Assembly (NCBI RefSeq): GCF_900107925.1
Contig: NZ_FNUJ01000002.1
Coordinates: 682,001-746,000 of the forward strand
Source of the DNA: Amycolatopsis pretoriensis
GTDB lineage: Bacteria; Actinomycetota; Actinomycetes; Mycobacteriales; Pseudonocardiaceae
Length of the DNA stretch: 64,000 nt
Direction: 5' to 3'
The number at the start of each line of letters is the position of its first letter. Position 1 is the stretch's first letter. Positions 7,901-16,671 of the stretch are shown here, one piece after another. The position numbers and the translations under genes were made by a program. The notes beneath the pieces are model-generated. The model saw nothing but the letters and a program-made list of their open reading frames with translations. It was not told the origin of the DNA and did not search any database.

Positions 7901-9595
7901 CGCCTCGAGGCGCCCGGCCTCGTCGTACCCGAACCGCTGCGCCTGCCCGGAGGAGTTGGTCACCGCGCTCAGGTGACCGCGGGCGTCGTGGTCGTACTTC
8001 AGCACCGTGACGTCCGGCAGGCCCTCGCCCAGGACGACGAGCTCGGTCACCCGGCCGCGGCTCGTCCGCAGCGCGACCCGGACGCCGTCCTCGCGGCGCA
8101 GCAGGGCCGGCGCGCCGAAGTCGTCGTAGAAGACCTCGACGCGCTGCTCGCCCTCGAAGGCGCGCAGCGGCACCACCGGCCCGGAGCCGGAGAACTCCAG
8201 CACCTCGTCGTCGGTGACGAGGGTGAAGGTGTCGCCGTCGCGGGTGAGCGGCCAGCGGGCGCCCTCCAGCGGCAGCTGTTCGCCGTCGCCGCGGGGGTAG
8301 ACGAGGATCGAGCCGACGGGCGAGAAGTAGCAGACGTGCTCGTCGTCGACCTCGAGCCGCTGGTCCACAGTGGACGACCAGGACGGGCCGAACCAGTGGC
8401 CCGCCCGGTAGGTCGACACGTGGGTGCGCGTCAGCACGAGCGAGCCGAGGGCGAGGTCGCGCTGCTCCAGGATCACTTCGCCGCTGGCGATGTCGACGGG
8501 GTCGTCCTTGCAGACGCGGTTGTCGGGCGTGGGCGCGGTGTCGCGCGGGTTCTCCGGTTTGGCGGACGACGGCCGCGGACCGCCGCCCCCGGACGAGCCG
8601 TCGGGACCGCCGCGGCTGCCGCCGCCGGGAGCGCCCCCGGAGCCGGCGGGCGGGGGGTCGCCGTGCGGGCCCGTCCCGGCGGGCGTGGTGCCGTCGCCCT
8701 TGGGTGGCGGACCGCCGTTCCCAGGCGGGTTCCCGTGCGCGCCGGACGTGGTGGTGCCGTCCCCGCCGCCCTTGGGCTTGGGCTCGGGCGCCTTCGGCGT
8801 GCCGTCGATCTTCGGGCCCTTCGGCGGCGCGGAGACCTTGCCGGGCTTGATGTTCTTCAGCGCCTTCGCCGCGTCGCCGAACAGGTCGCCGGCCCGCTTC
8901 AGCAGCGGCATGAGCGCCTTGAGGGCTTTGACGAGGCGGGTGGTGATGTCGGCGATCTTGGACGCCGTCTTGGCCACCGCCGCGACGACCTGCGGGACCA
9001 CCCAGGTCAGGCCGATGCCGAGGGTGAAGACCACCTGCAACGCCCAGCTGATCAGGTGCCCGACCAGTTCCGCGATGATGTCGCGCACCAGCGCGCGCAC
9101 CGCGGCGACGACCTCACCGGCCGTCTTCACGCCGTTGGAAGCCCCTTCGCAGCCCTTCTGCGCCGTCTCGAGGAGCGTGACGGTGTCCTGCGTGCGCTGC
9201 CGGTAGGCGTCGGCCGCCGGTCCGGTCCACGCCTGGAGGTCGGCTTTGACCAGGTCACCGAGGTCGGTGCCGACGCTCTGCAGCTCGCCCGCGACGTTCT
9301 TCCAGGTTTCGGACTGGGCGGCGATCTCGTCGGCGTTGCCGGTGAGGCCGTTCAGCGCTTCCTTCAACGGACCGACGTGCTCGATCAGCCAGCCCACGCC
9401 GGCGGCGAGGATCGCGCCGAAGGGGTCCATCGCCATCGACAGGGCGTCCAGCGCGGTGCCGACCGCGCCCATCGCCACCGACGCCCAGTCGCCGCTTTCG
9501 ATCGCGGACTTGAGGTCGTTGGCCGTCTCCAGCAGGGAGATCCCCGAGTACGCCTTCGTGGAGTCCTGGGTCGGCGCGACCAGCGGGTTGCTCAT
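4973..9595 (-). CDS. RHS-repeat polymorphic toxin with WXG-like N-terminus and ParB-like C-terminal domain
   Basis: The start MSNPLVAPTQDS at 9595 was chosen because the upstream extension looks non-coding; this gives 1540 residues. Order of parts: helical WXG100-like region with AWTGPAADAYRQ, hydrophobic helices (about 185-225), Gly/Pro-rich linker (about 275-375), DUF6531 start (PVDIASGEV), about 900 residues of YD/RHS repeats (many YGYDE, YRYD, EYDE units), and the RHS core ending YYDPVTARYLSQDPLGLEPG. Then come two proline-rich linkers with PPVPPR and a roughly 115-residue tip containing DGHHSFAAAMESG. WXG-headed RHS proteins are typically exported contact-dependent toxins. DGHH resembles the ParB/sulfiredoxin-like nuclease signature, so a DNase tip is likely but inferred. 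No immunity gene follows; the next gene is convergent. Confidence 0.85.
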   Translation of the reverse strand: MSNPLVAPTQDSTKAYSGISLLETANDLKSAIESGDWASVAMGAVGTALDALSMAMDPFGAILAAGVGWLIEHVGPLKEALNGLTGNADEIAAQSETWKNVAGELQSVGTDLGDLVKADLQAWTGPAADAYRQRTQDTVTLLETAQKGCEGASNGVKTAGEVVAAVRALVRDIIAELVGHLISWALQVVFTLGIGLTWVVPQVVAAVAKTASKIADITTRLVKALKALMPLLKRAGDLFGDAAKALKNIKPGKVSAPPKGPKIDGTPKAPEPKPKGGGDGTTTSGAHGNPPGNGGPPPKGDGTTPAGTGPHGDPPPAGSGGAPGGGSRGGPDGSSGGGGPRPSSAKPENPRDTAPTPDNRVCKDDPVDIASGEVILEQRDLALGSLVLTRTHVSTYRAGHWFGPSWSSTVDQRLEVDDEHVCYFSPVGSILVYPRGDGEQLPLEGARWPLTRDGDTFTLVTDDEVLEFSGSGPVVPLRAFEGEQRVEVFYDDFGAPALLRREDGVRVALRTSRGRVTELVVLGEGLPDVTVLKYDHDARGHLSAVTNSSGQAQRFGYDEAGRLEAWEDRNGVHYGYTYDDRGRCVRTTGDGGFLDGAFAYGDHVTRHTDSLGHVTEFHLNDARQVVREVDPAGGVTLSEWDRYDRLLSRTDPLGRTTRYGYDEGGALSEVHRADGSVVRLEDGPAAIAVQDGDTTWRRRYEDDAPDPRTAPVGVATPISFGGEEPPAPEGVEPDQFGRPRVLPRADGAVALGWTVEGRRAVRVGPRQERATWRYDGEGNEIEHVDELGRVTRREYGPFDVLTAIVEPSGARTVYGYDTELRLTSVTNPQGRTWTYRYDELGRLRAQTDFAGRTRSYAYDAAGQLVRATDPAGQVTTYHHDVLGNLVEVRAPERTTTYAYDPVGHLVRAANGESTVEFERDAFGRVVRETVDGRSVTFEYDESGYLHRRTPGGAESTWFFDDLDRPVGLLAGAHALAYRHDTASRVIGRQAGPARLEQTFGGNGELVTQTVTAGDVPVQRRTFGHRADGALASLRDDVTGATSLTRDAAGRVVGVTSATGREEYRYDLAGTLVPPVGFPVTEDEHGRRTTHGAVRFTWSGDRLTTAATADGTVWRYHYDPLGRRIGKSRHGADGTTATTIYTWDGTTLIEEAAPGRIVTWDHLPGTVTPVVQRERDDRGTRTRTFVTDAVGTPTDLLDERGALVWTSRRTAHGGERTAAPTPLRFPGQYADAETGLHYNVFRYYDPVTARYLSQDPLGLEPGPDPYAYVPDPYAEFDALGLMNCSTTSQSTGGGGAPQTPKGGHDAGNTGGSADKPTPPPVPPRSSKPKLGPNGKPIVPPKPGAKPGNTAPASSKPAPPPVPPRDTKPKIDTPAQPKPDAPGPSQPKPEPGGAPGTAGNPGPKPPAGKTDFHQPGPGAPSKLQGEYTFKPEPQKISGSQYGDVTPMQEHVFQGVIDSKIAKWKQDGLMDTPVDIKVYYPPGSNQLKLAGDGHHSFAAAMESGRPINLQLWKQPGGGLANPQTSWTNTTALPGVPKPGQWQK

Positions 9596-9720
9596 GTGGT
9601 GGGAACCATCCTCGTCGCAGAAAACCGCTCTCCGGCCGGCCCGGACCGGGGGCTGGATCAATTCAGGCTACCAACGCCCGCGGCCGCGGCACCGGGCCCT
9701 CGACCGGCCTGCCTTTCCGA

Positions 9721-10790
9721 TCACCGATCCTTGCCCGAGGCTTCCCGGGGCGATCGCGGACCGGGCACCGGCGGGCACACTCGGTGATCGAGGTTGCGCT
9801 GCTGCCGCTCACGCTCACGCCGGCTGTAGGTCGCCCGGCGGACGCGTTCCTCGTCTTCGAGGCTCGAGCCCATCGCCCCGGCGACGATGCCCACCGAGGT
9901 CGCGAGCCACACCAGCTTGAGGTACGAAGCCGGCCCGGCCGGATGACCGAGGACCTGCCCGAAGTACGTGCCTTCGACCAGGACGATCGACGCCAGCGCG
10001 AACAGGATGGCGTACATGCAGGCCACACCGATCGACAGCGTCAGCGCGGTCGAGACGTTGTACAGCAGGGCTTTCCGCCGGTCGAGGTGCCCCGAAGGCG
10101 AGTCCCACAGGTGGTTGTGCACCATCAGCCAGCCCGCCATGACCACGATGGCCAGCACCGTGATCCCGGCCAGCCGCCTGGCCCCGGCGAGGTTGGGCAC
10201 CAGCCGCCACGGGCGGTTGTCCCGGATCATCCCGGCGAGCAGCCGCAGGCGGCCGCGCACACCCACCAGAGCCAGGTGCTCGTCGGCCACGCCGCGGCCG
10301 CGGATGTGCCGTGTCGGCGCCGCCAGCTCCCGCAGCCGGTCGAGGATCCCCGCGGCGGATCAGCCTCCTTCGCCGCGCGCCGCGCCACCAGGTGCCGGAA
10401 CAGGTGGACGATCAGCCGGGTCACCCGGGCGCGCAGCCGCAGGGCCCCGAGCGCGGGCAACGACACCATCGCGACGCCGTGGCCGGCGTTGTAGTCGGAC
10501 ACGATCGGGACCGTGCCTGCCCGCCGCGGGAGGTCGGTGATCAGCACCAGCAGGTCCCAGCTGTGTTCGGACCGGCGTTCCGCCGCCAAAGCCAGCATGG
10601 GGATGTCACCCTCCGCGTCCAGCGGAAGGGACTGCGTCTCGTGTTCGACCCGCCAGGCCGTCTCCGCACCGAGGTCGCGGACCAGGCGGGCTGGCAGGCC
10701 GTCCGCGATTCTGCCGGCGAGCTGCCCGGGCAACCCGTCATCGGTCAGCAGGCCCACCACCAGGGCCTCCGGCGCACACTCGGCGGTCAT
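9721..10790 (-). pseudogene. Membrane-associated protein gene broken by a single-base frameshift
   Basis: Two minus-strand frames form one broken gene. The first, from ATG 10790 (Shine-Dalgarno GAGGAAGGG), encodes a soluble domain with LLTDDGLPG and LLVLITDLPRRAGTVP, and loses sense after KEADPPRG near 10348. The second runs to a TGA at 9721 and encodes ILDRLRELAAP followed by about four hydrophobic helices and an Arg-rich tail. Adding one G to the GGGG run (C4 at 10348-10351 on the plus strand) joins them into one protein of about 356 residues reading PPRG-ILDRLREL. I do not recognise a function. It could also be a sequencing or assembly error in a homopolymer. Confidence 0.75.
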
Positions 10791-11224
10791 GCCGAACCCT
10801 TCCTCGATCTCCGAGAGAGAACTCCCGGGGTTCCCGGCTCGACCGACCGCAAACGGCCGGGCGTTCACCGGGTGACCCGGTACCGCCCGTGCTCTGACGG
10901 AGTGCCCCCGTCGGCGAGCGCCCGAGTGCCAGGTCCGTGGCGAAGTAAGTTAGGAAGACGGCCGTGACGAGGTTGACCACGACGTAGAACGCGGCGACGG
11001 CGAACGCGGCGCATCGCCGATCCACGGCCGGCGTAAGGACGTCGTCGCGATTACACCGAACGAAACAACTCGGCTGCCCGCTGACACCGCAACACGGTTG
11101 AAAAGGCCGGCGGGGCACGTTCTCATCAGCGACACCGAAATTCCGGATGTCAACTTCGCCCTGAAAGTGGACATCATGAACTCGTACGCTGTCGCCGTCG
11201 TTCTGCCGGGGTAGATTGAATGTC
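10791..11224. other. 434-bp intergenic region upstream of the radical SAM gene
   Basis: No convincing gene is present. On the minus strand about 11035-10945 encodes one hydrophobic stretch (FAVAAFYVVVNLVTAVFLTY), but it lacks a clear start and runs into the next gene, so it may be a remnant of a small membrane protein. The base composition is less GC-rich than the flanks (for example GATTACACCGAACGAAACAA). The promoter of the rightward radical SAM gene should lie here; I see no confident -35/-10 pair. Confidence 0.4.
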
Positions 11225-12790
11225 ATGCGAGTCGGCGGTGGTCAGGGAGTGACGCCCCGGCTTCCGCGGCCGGAGGACATCGCCGCCGCGGTCGATGATG
11301 CCCGCGGACTCGGTGAAGGAACGCAGGATCCGCACGTCCGCGCCGCGCTGTCGGCCGACATCGCCCGGTCTCTCGCGCCCGGCGGCTCGACCTTCGCCCC
11401 GCCGCAGGTCTGGAACGCCCGCCACTTCCCCGTCAGCGTCGATGACGTCGGCATCGTGGTCTCCGTAGACGCTGACAATCCCGGCTCGCTCGTCGGCTGC
11501 GCGGTGGTCGGTCCCGGTCGATTCGTCGGCGGCGACGACAACGACGCGTTCGGGCGGTGGAACCGGCTGGTCGCGTGGCTGCCCCGCGTCGGCGAACACC
11601 GGATCATCCGGGGGCACGGCGGCGAGATCGTGCCCGGCCGCCTGGCCGACCTCGTCGACGCCAGCCGCGCCCTCGCGGTCCACGGGATACGACGACCGGT
11701 TCAGCTGGATCTCGACATCAGCATGGCCTGCACGTCCGCGTGCACGTTCTGCTTCTCCGCCTCGTACCGCACGGCAACACGTTCGACCCGGCAGATGCGC
11801 CCGAGCGCGATCGACCGGGTCATCTCGTCCGCGACGCGGATGGGCGTGAAACTGGTCAGGTTCGACGGCGGCGGCGATCCGTTGACCCACCCGTATTTTC
11901 CTCGTGCGGTCGAGACCTGCGCGGCCCACTCGCTTCGTACCGCGGTCCTGACCGCCGGAGACCTGCTCTCACCGGAGATCGTCGACGTGCTCGTCGAGTC
12001 GGGAACATACCTGCGGGTGAGCCTCAACGCGGGCACCGATGAGACGCGGTCGCTGCTGCACGGCACGAACGCCGGACGCTTCGGTCTTTCGCGGATCCTG
12101 AACCAGATCGCTTACGCTGACCGGCAACGCCGCGTCCGCTACCGCGATCTGCCGCGGCCGGCGATGATGATCGGCGCCACTTCGATGATCCATCCACTGA
12201 GCGTCGGCGAGGTCTTCCGGACGGCCGAACGCGCACGTTCGGCGGGCGCCGACCACCTGTCGTTCCGCGTGGTGCTCGGGGCCGGCCATTCGGTGTCCTT
12301 CTCCGAACGCCAGAACGACTCTTACGCCGAACAGCGGCATCGGGTGCTCGACGAGCTCGTCGACGAGAACTTCCAGGTGTTCTTCCCGACGCGGCCGCTG
12401 ACCGACACAGGTTATGTCCCAGCGCAACACTTCACGACCTGCCGCGCCTGTACGCACCGCGCGCTCGTCGAGACGGGAGCAGATCCCGCCGCGCCCGCGC
12501 TCGTGCCTTGCGGCAGGTACCGGGGCGAGGGTTACCTGTCGTCTTCGCTCGACGACGGGCGCACGGTGTTCGACATCCTCGATCAGGAACGGGGACTGGA
12601 CGAGGTCTGGATGTCGAGCCGGATGCGGAACATGGTGCAGCAGTTCCCCCGGGCGTGCGGGGACTGCATCGACCGGTCCGTGAACCAAATGCTGGAAGGA
12701 ATCGACAGCGCGCTGACCGCGGACCCCGAGGCAGCGTTCTTCCGGTTTCAGGCGCTCGATGTTCCCTCGATTATTTCTGGGCTTGGGTGA
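11225..12790 (+). CDS. Radical SAM enzyme with SPASM-like C-terminal cysteines
   Basis: The protein has 521 residues. The radical SAM cluster motif CTSACTFC (CxxxCxxC) is near residue 168, followed by FDGGGDPLTHP, the GGE-like SAM-binding turn. The C-terminal third has ordered cysteines (CRAC, then PCGRY, then CGDC), as in SPASM or twitch auxiliary-cluster domains, which often act on peptides or carbohydrates. The first 150 residues match no domain I recognise. ATG 11225 is used; a TTG at 11216 has a better-placed GGGG and is an alternative. The 3' end overlaps the convergent PfkB gene by 20 bases. The substrate is unknown. Confidence 0.78.
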   Translation: MRVGGGQGVTPRLPRPEDIAAAVDDARGLGEGTQDPHVRAALSADIARSLAPGGSTFAPPQVWNARHFPVSVDDVGIVVSVDADNPGSLVGCAVVGPGRFVGGDDNDAFGRWNRLVAWLPRVGEHRIIRGHGGEIVPGRLADLVDASRALAVHGIRRPVQLDLDISMACTSACTFCFSASYRTATRSTRQMRPSAIDRVISSATRMGVKLVRFDGGGDPLTHPYFPRAVETCAAHSLRTAVLTAGDLLSPEIVDVLVESGTYLRVSLNAGTDETRSLLHGTNAGRFGLSRILNQIAYADRQRRVRYRDLPRPAMMIGATSMIHPLSVGEVFRTAERARSAGADHLSFRVVLGAGHSVSFSERQNDSYAEQRHRVLDELVDENFQVFFPTRPLTDTGYVPAQHFTTCRACTHRALVETGADPAAPALVPCGRYRGEGYLSSSLDDGRTVFDILDQERGLDEVWMSSRMRNMVQQFPRACGDCIDRSVNQMLEGIDSALTADPEAAFFRFQALDVPSIISGLG

Positions 12791-13652
12791 ATGAGGACAG
12801 TTCGGCGGCGAGCAGCCGGTCGCCGAAACCGCGAGGTTCCTCCGTTTCCGAGTACCCGGTGTGGTAGTGCTTCAGCGATCCGTCCGGCGCAAGCAGAAAG
12901 GTCTCATCCGCGTTGCCGATACCGAACCGGAGGAAGACGTGGTGGCGCGGCAGCAGCCTCCGTGCATTGAGCACGGCTGTCTCGGCATCGGCGAAGCCGG
13001 CCTCGTGCGTCCACGGAAGACCGGCGTAGGCGTTGAGCGTGCGGGCTTCGATGACAACCACATCGGCCCTCGCCGTCTCCTCGAGAAGATCGGCCGGCCG
13101 GCGCGTGCGGTACCCGTCGTGCGGCACCACGTCGTAGACGACGGCGACACCGTCCTCGCGAGCGGCGTCCATGAGCTCCAGGGTGGCCCCACGCCGTGGC
13201 TCCGCGATGAGCGAGTATCCGTCCACCGCCAGGAAGTCGGCCTCCTTGACCTCCTCGCGCAGGGCGGCCGCGTCGGCCGAGTCGAACGCGGACAGAGCGG
13301 AAGGATCGGCCACCACGAGCAGCCGCGTGCCCTTGGCGTGCGCCGTCGCGCGGTCCCGGAGGTAGATCGCCAGACCCGACGGCAGGCCCGCCTTCCGTCG
13401 GAGGAGCGCACGCACCGGCGACGAGGCGAGGCGTCCGCTGAGCAGGTCGCCGAGGTCGTCGTCGCCCACACACCCGGCGAGGCACACGTCGGCGAAGTGC
13501 TCGGTCGCCGCGATGGCGAGGTTCGCGGCCGAGCCGCCGACAGCCACGGCGACGTTGCCGTGGGTGAGCAGATCGTCGGACAATTCGGTGAACGCGGCGG
13601 ACACGACCGTGGACAGTTCGAGGAATACGTCGCCCAGCACGACCAGCTTCAT
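12771..13652 (-). CDS. PfkB-family sugar/nucleoside kinase
   Basis: The protein has 293 residues from MKLVVLGDVFLEL. It shows the PfkB N-terminal signature as GGSAANLAIAA, then VGDDDLG and PSGLAIYLRD. The anion-hole motif normally written GAGD appears near the C-terminus as GFGD (EPRGFGDRLLAAE), so the catalytic Asp is kept but one glycine is Phe. The family phosphorylates sugars or nucleosides with ATP. It begins two bases after the NUDIX stop, hence the same operon, and its end overlaps the radical SAM gene tail to tail. The substrate cannot be told. Confidence 0.8.
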   Translation of the reverse strand: MKLVVLGDVFLELSTVVSAAFTELSDDLLTHGNVAVAVGGSAANLAIAATEHFADVCLAGCVGDDDLGDLLSGRLASSPVRALLRRKAGLPSGLAIYLRDRATAHAKGTRLLVVADPSALSAFDSADAAALREEVKEADFLAVDGYSLIAEPRRGATLELMDAAREDGVAVVYDVVPHDGYRTRRPADLLEETARADVVVIEARTLNAYAGLPWTHEAGFADAETAVLNARRLLPRHHVFLRFGIGNADETFLLAPDGSLKHYHTGYSETEEPRGFGDRLLAAELSSFTQAQK

Positions 13653-13654
13653 CT

Positions 13655-14086
13655 TCACGTGGTCACGGCTGGATAAGCGTCCAGCAGTTCCACGACATAT
13701 TTCTTGTCCAGCGAAACGGTCATCGGCGAGTTTTCGAACTCCTCGCGCGTGATCCATCGGTAGCCGACGTGCTCTTTCGAGATGGTGACGTCGCTCGAAC
13801 TGGCGGTGCCGATGTAGAAGCCCACCAGGATCGAACGCCCGCTCTCATGCTGATCATATTTCAGGTAGCACAGCGGAAAGGCCTCCGCTATCTCCAGGCC
13901 CGTCTCCTCGCGGACCTCCCGGCGCAGCCCGGCGACCGGATCCTCACTGGGTTCCAGGGTTCCGCCGGGCAGATCGAGGTCGTACTTCTTCTTCTCGGGA
14001 CGCTCCTCCAGAACGAGGAAGCGACGGTTGTAGAACAGAAACGCGAACGCGCCGGCCAGGTAGAGCCCTGGGCTCGAATTCACCAC
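13655..14086 (-). CDS. NUDIX hydrolase
   Basis: The protein has 143 residues. A complete Nudix box, GX5EX7REUXEEXGU, is seen from GGTLEPSED to REVREETGLEI (about 41-63). The N-terminal strand AGAFAFLFYNRRFLVLEER is typical of MutT-like folds. The family hydrolyses nucleoside diphosphates linked to a moiety X. GTG at 14086 has AGGAGA upstream. It lies 14 bases after the kinase-fusion gene and 2 bases before the PfkB gene, so the three form an operon. Pairing with a kinase could mean a metabolite is made and cleared, which is inference. Confidence 0.88.
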   Translation of the reverse strand: MVNSSPGLYLAGAFAFLFYNRRFLVLEERPEKKKYDLDLPGGTLEPSEDPVAGLRREVREETGLEIAEAFPLCYLKYDQHESGRSILVGFYIGTASSSDVTISKEHVGYRWITREEFENSPMTVSLDKKYVVELLDAYPAVTT

Positions 14087-14100
14087 GTCAGGTCTCCTGC

Positions 14101-16671
14101 TCAGATGATGGGCGTCAAGGCATCCGGATCCACGTCAGCCCCGAGATCCTCCTGAAGCCGTTCCACGGACCGCCGTAGAGCGATCAGTTTACGGTACTCG
14201 AAGCGACGGCCGAGCTCGACCTTGTTGTGGGGCTGCTGGAAAACCGTCTGCAACACCTCGGCGGCTTCGGTCAGGTGTGCCTGGGCCGCCGACGTCGCCG
14301 ACCGGTCGCGGGCCAGCTCCCACCGAGCCCAGGCGAGCTTGACCGCCGCGAACGCCGCCTTCCCCGAGACGATCCCCACGGGTTTGCGCTCCGATTCGGG
14401 TTCGAACCCGCGCCGTGCCTGCGCCGTCGCGTGGCGCCAGTCCGCTTGCTCCAGCCCGGCGTGATCGACGACGGACCTGGCCACCGTGAGATACGCATCG
14501 GTACCGGCCAGCCGACCTTCGTAGTGCGTCGGCTGCCCGGTTTCCGACCAGTAGCGTTCGAACGCCTCTCTGGCCTGTTTGTGCATCGACTCCGCATCGC
14601 GAAGCATGATCTCACCCGCCAGGTGCCCGCCGGACTGAACGGCGGCGTCCAGCCGCGGGTGTGCGCTGAGCACACAGGCATCGGCGAGCGAACGCCAGGC
14701 CAGCGGCGACGACGCCGACTCCGCGGCCAGCCGCAACTTCTCCACCGCCGAGTCAAGGCATGCCTGTGCGGCGGTCAGCACGCCCTGCTGACGGTAGAGC
14801 ACGCCGGCGATCTGCAGCCGTTCGGTCTCCAACTGCGGGCACAGCGCGTCGGAAAAGGCCCGGTACGGCCCTTCGACACAGCTGACCAGTGCGGAGTACA
14901 TGTTCAGCTTGAGCAGGCATTTGGAGAAGTAGTAGAAGAACACCGCGAGCTCGGACCTGGTGAGGTGCAGCGACCCGTCGCTGATCTCGCCGGCCACGCG
15001 GAGGAACAGGTCGAGGGATTCGGTGTACGAACCCGCGTCGTACAGACTCCACGCGGCGCGCAACACCGGCTCCATGATCGAGATGTCGTGCGGCGTGCGC
15101 GACAGCAGCGTCGTGATGTCGAGCGCGGAGATCCGCCAAGCCGGCCGCTGGTCCGGCGTCACCACCTGGATGACGCGAAACTCCGGCAACCGGTTGGTGT
15201 GCAGCTTCACGAGCCGCTGGTTGATCTCCTCGATCAGTGGTTTGGACAAGTCCTTCAGCGCCACCCGGTACAGTTCCTCCTCGCCGACCGGATCCGGGTA
15301 GGCGTCGATCAGCCGATCGAACGTGACGGACAGGGATCGCCGGTGCCGGGGCAGCAGTTGACGCAACTCGCTGGCGATGTCGGTCAGTCCGATCTCCGCC
15401 GAGCTCGGGCCGGGTGGCTGCCACAGCACGGACAGCCGACCGGACGCGACTTCGGCCTCCGACTCCAGATCGAGGATCGAACGCTCCTGACGATCTGCCG
15501 CCACGCCGGCCGCCAGGGCGGCCACCTCGGTTGACTCCCCCTCCGACTGCGAGTCACCGGTCAGCTCGGAGAGCGTGGTCGCCAGCGTCAGGACGATCCG
15601 GCAGCCCAGGCGACGTTGCCCCTCGGTGAGATCACCGTCCGCCCGGCTGCTCATCCTGAGCATGCGCCGGACAAGGCCGAGGTAGTACCCGGGGATCTCG
15701 TCTACGTCGCGCTCCGCCCGGCGCCAGACCGCGGCCCGCAGGGTCCGGACCGCGTTGCGGATGACCTGGTGCGGCCCTTCGGTGTAGGGCAGGTCATCGG
15801 CCCGTTCGGCGAACGGTGACGCGTAGAACGGGACGAGCGAGTCCCACAACTCGCTCAGCGCGTCTCCGGGCAGTTCTTCCGGACAGAGGACCCGGAGGAC
15901 GAGGTCGGCCTCGAAGGTCGAGTAGTCGCGGAGGAAGTGGTGCTTTCCGGTGTAGAGGAAGTCGATGATGCCGAGCTCGTCCCCCGGGCCGACGAGGACG
16001 TTGTTCGCGTGCAGGTCGCCGTGACTCGTCGCCTCCAGGTGGGCTCGCGCCTGACGCAGGGTCTCCGCCGGCTCCGTCCAGATGGCTCGGACGTGCCCCC
16101 CGGGATCGAGGTCGAACCGCCGGCACGTCAGCTCGAACTGGTCGAGAGCCTCGAGCGACAGGGGGTACTCCTCCGTGATCAGGTCCAGATAGGTCGCTCG
16201 TTTGCTTCGGTGCCAAATCTGCAGTATTCGGAAGAGCTGTTCCAGCGTCGCGGCTATCGCACCGCTGTTCTTCCCATTCGCTTGACCACGTAACTTCTCG
16301 GTCAGCGTGTTCGCGGCGTAGAACTTGTAGACCAGGGCCGCGTAACCGTTCTCGGCCTCGACCGGGGGTGACATGACATCCGGCATCTGGCCGTGGCTCA
16401 GATAGGGTTGGACGAACTGCTGCCAGCGTTCGTACTCGCCGCGGATGTCGCGGCTGTGGCCCACCTTCGCCACACACGGGTGCTGGGCGTCGTCTTTCTC
16501 CGGGCGAACCTGGAGCACGGCGGCCCCGGACAGGCCAGGCGTCAACTGACGGATGTGCAGAGCTGTCCGCCCGGGGAAAGACTTGATCAGGAGTTCTTCG
16601 ATGATGCCGGGACCCAGGACGTTGTCGAGTTCGGCCTTGTGTTCCGGCCGTTCGAATCTAAGGTCCACCAT
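14101..16671 (-). CDS. Aminoglycoside-phosphotransferase-like kinase fused to long helical (TPR-like) region
   Basis: The protein has 856 residues from ATG 16671, which has GGGAGG three bases upstream. The first 330 residues form an APH/choline-kinase-like fold: a Lys in CVAKVG, Brenner motif SHGDLHANNVLV, and IIDF as the DFG equivalent. The remaining roughly 520 residues are mostly amphipathic helices with TPR-like spacing (for example LYDAGSYTESLDLFLRV). It heads the NUDIX-PfkB operon. The kinase motifs look intact, so it may phosphorylate a small molecule or protein, with the helical part as partner or sensor. I recognise no named family for the whole protein. Confidence 0.7.
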   Translation of the reverse strand: MVDLRFERPEHKAELDNVLGPGIIEELLIKSFPGRTALHIRQLTPGLSGAAVLQVRPEKDDAQHPCVAKVGHSRDIRGEYERWQQFVQPYLSHGQMPDVMSPPVEAENGYAALVYKFYAANTLTEKLRGQANGKNSGAIAATLEQLFRILQIWHRSKRATYLDLITEEYPLSLEALDQFELTCRRFDLDPGGHVRAIWTEPAETLRQARAHLEATSHGDLHANNVLVGPGDELGIIDFLYTGKHHFLRDYSTFEADLVLRVLCPEELPGDALSELWDSLVPFYASPFAERADDLPYTEGPHQVIRNAVRTLRAAVWRRAERDVDEIPGYYLGLVRRMLRMSSRADGDLTEGQRRLGCRIVLTLATTLSELTGDSQSEGESTEVAALAAGVAADRQERSILDLESEAEVASGRLSVLWQPPGPSSAEIGLTDIASELRQLLPRHRRSLSVTFDRLIDAYPDPVGEEELYRVALKDLSKPLIEEINQRLVKLHTNRLPEFRVIQVVTPDQRPAWRISALDITTLLSRTPHDISIMEPVLRAAWSLYDAGSYTESLDLFLRVAGEISDGSLHLTRSELAVFFYYFSKCLLKLNMYSALVSCVEGPYRAFSDALCPQLETERLQIAGVLYRQQGVLTAAQACLDSAVEKLRLAAESASSPLAWRSLADACVLSAHPRLDAAVQSGGHLAGEIMLRDAESMHKQAREAFERYWSETGQPTHYEGRLAGTDAYLTVARSVVDHAGLEQADWRHATAQARRGFEPESERKPVGIVSGKAAFAAVKLAWARWELARDRSATSAAQAHLTEAAEVLQTVFQQPHNKVELGRRFEYRKLIALRRSVERLQEDLGADVDPDALTPII

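Noticed and set aside
5120..9787. 1555-codon plus-strand frame opposite the RHS gene
   Set aside because: Product is Val/Arg/His-rich without domains; the minus strand carries YD repeats and the RHS core.
9721..10290. Independent 189-residue membrane protein starting with GTG at 10290
   Set aside because: Coding sense continues upstream in the same frame to about 10350 and joins the other fragment if one base is added, so it is part of a broken gene.
10950..11177. Small minus-strand gene in the spacer before the radical SAM gene
   Set aside because: No ribosome site or conserved features; only a single hydrophobic stretch in another frame.
11174..11929. Minus-strand frame opposite the start of the radical SAM gene
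   Set aside because: No recognisable domain and it overlaps the CxxxCxxC-containing gene.
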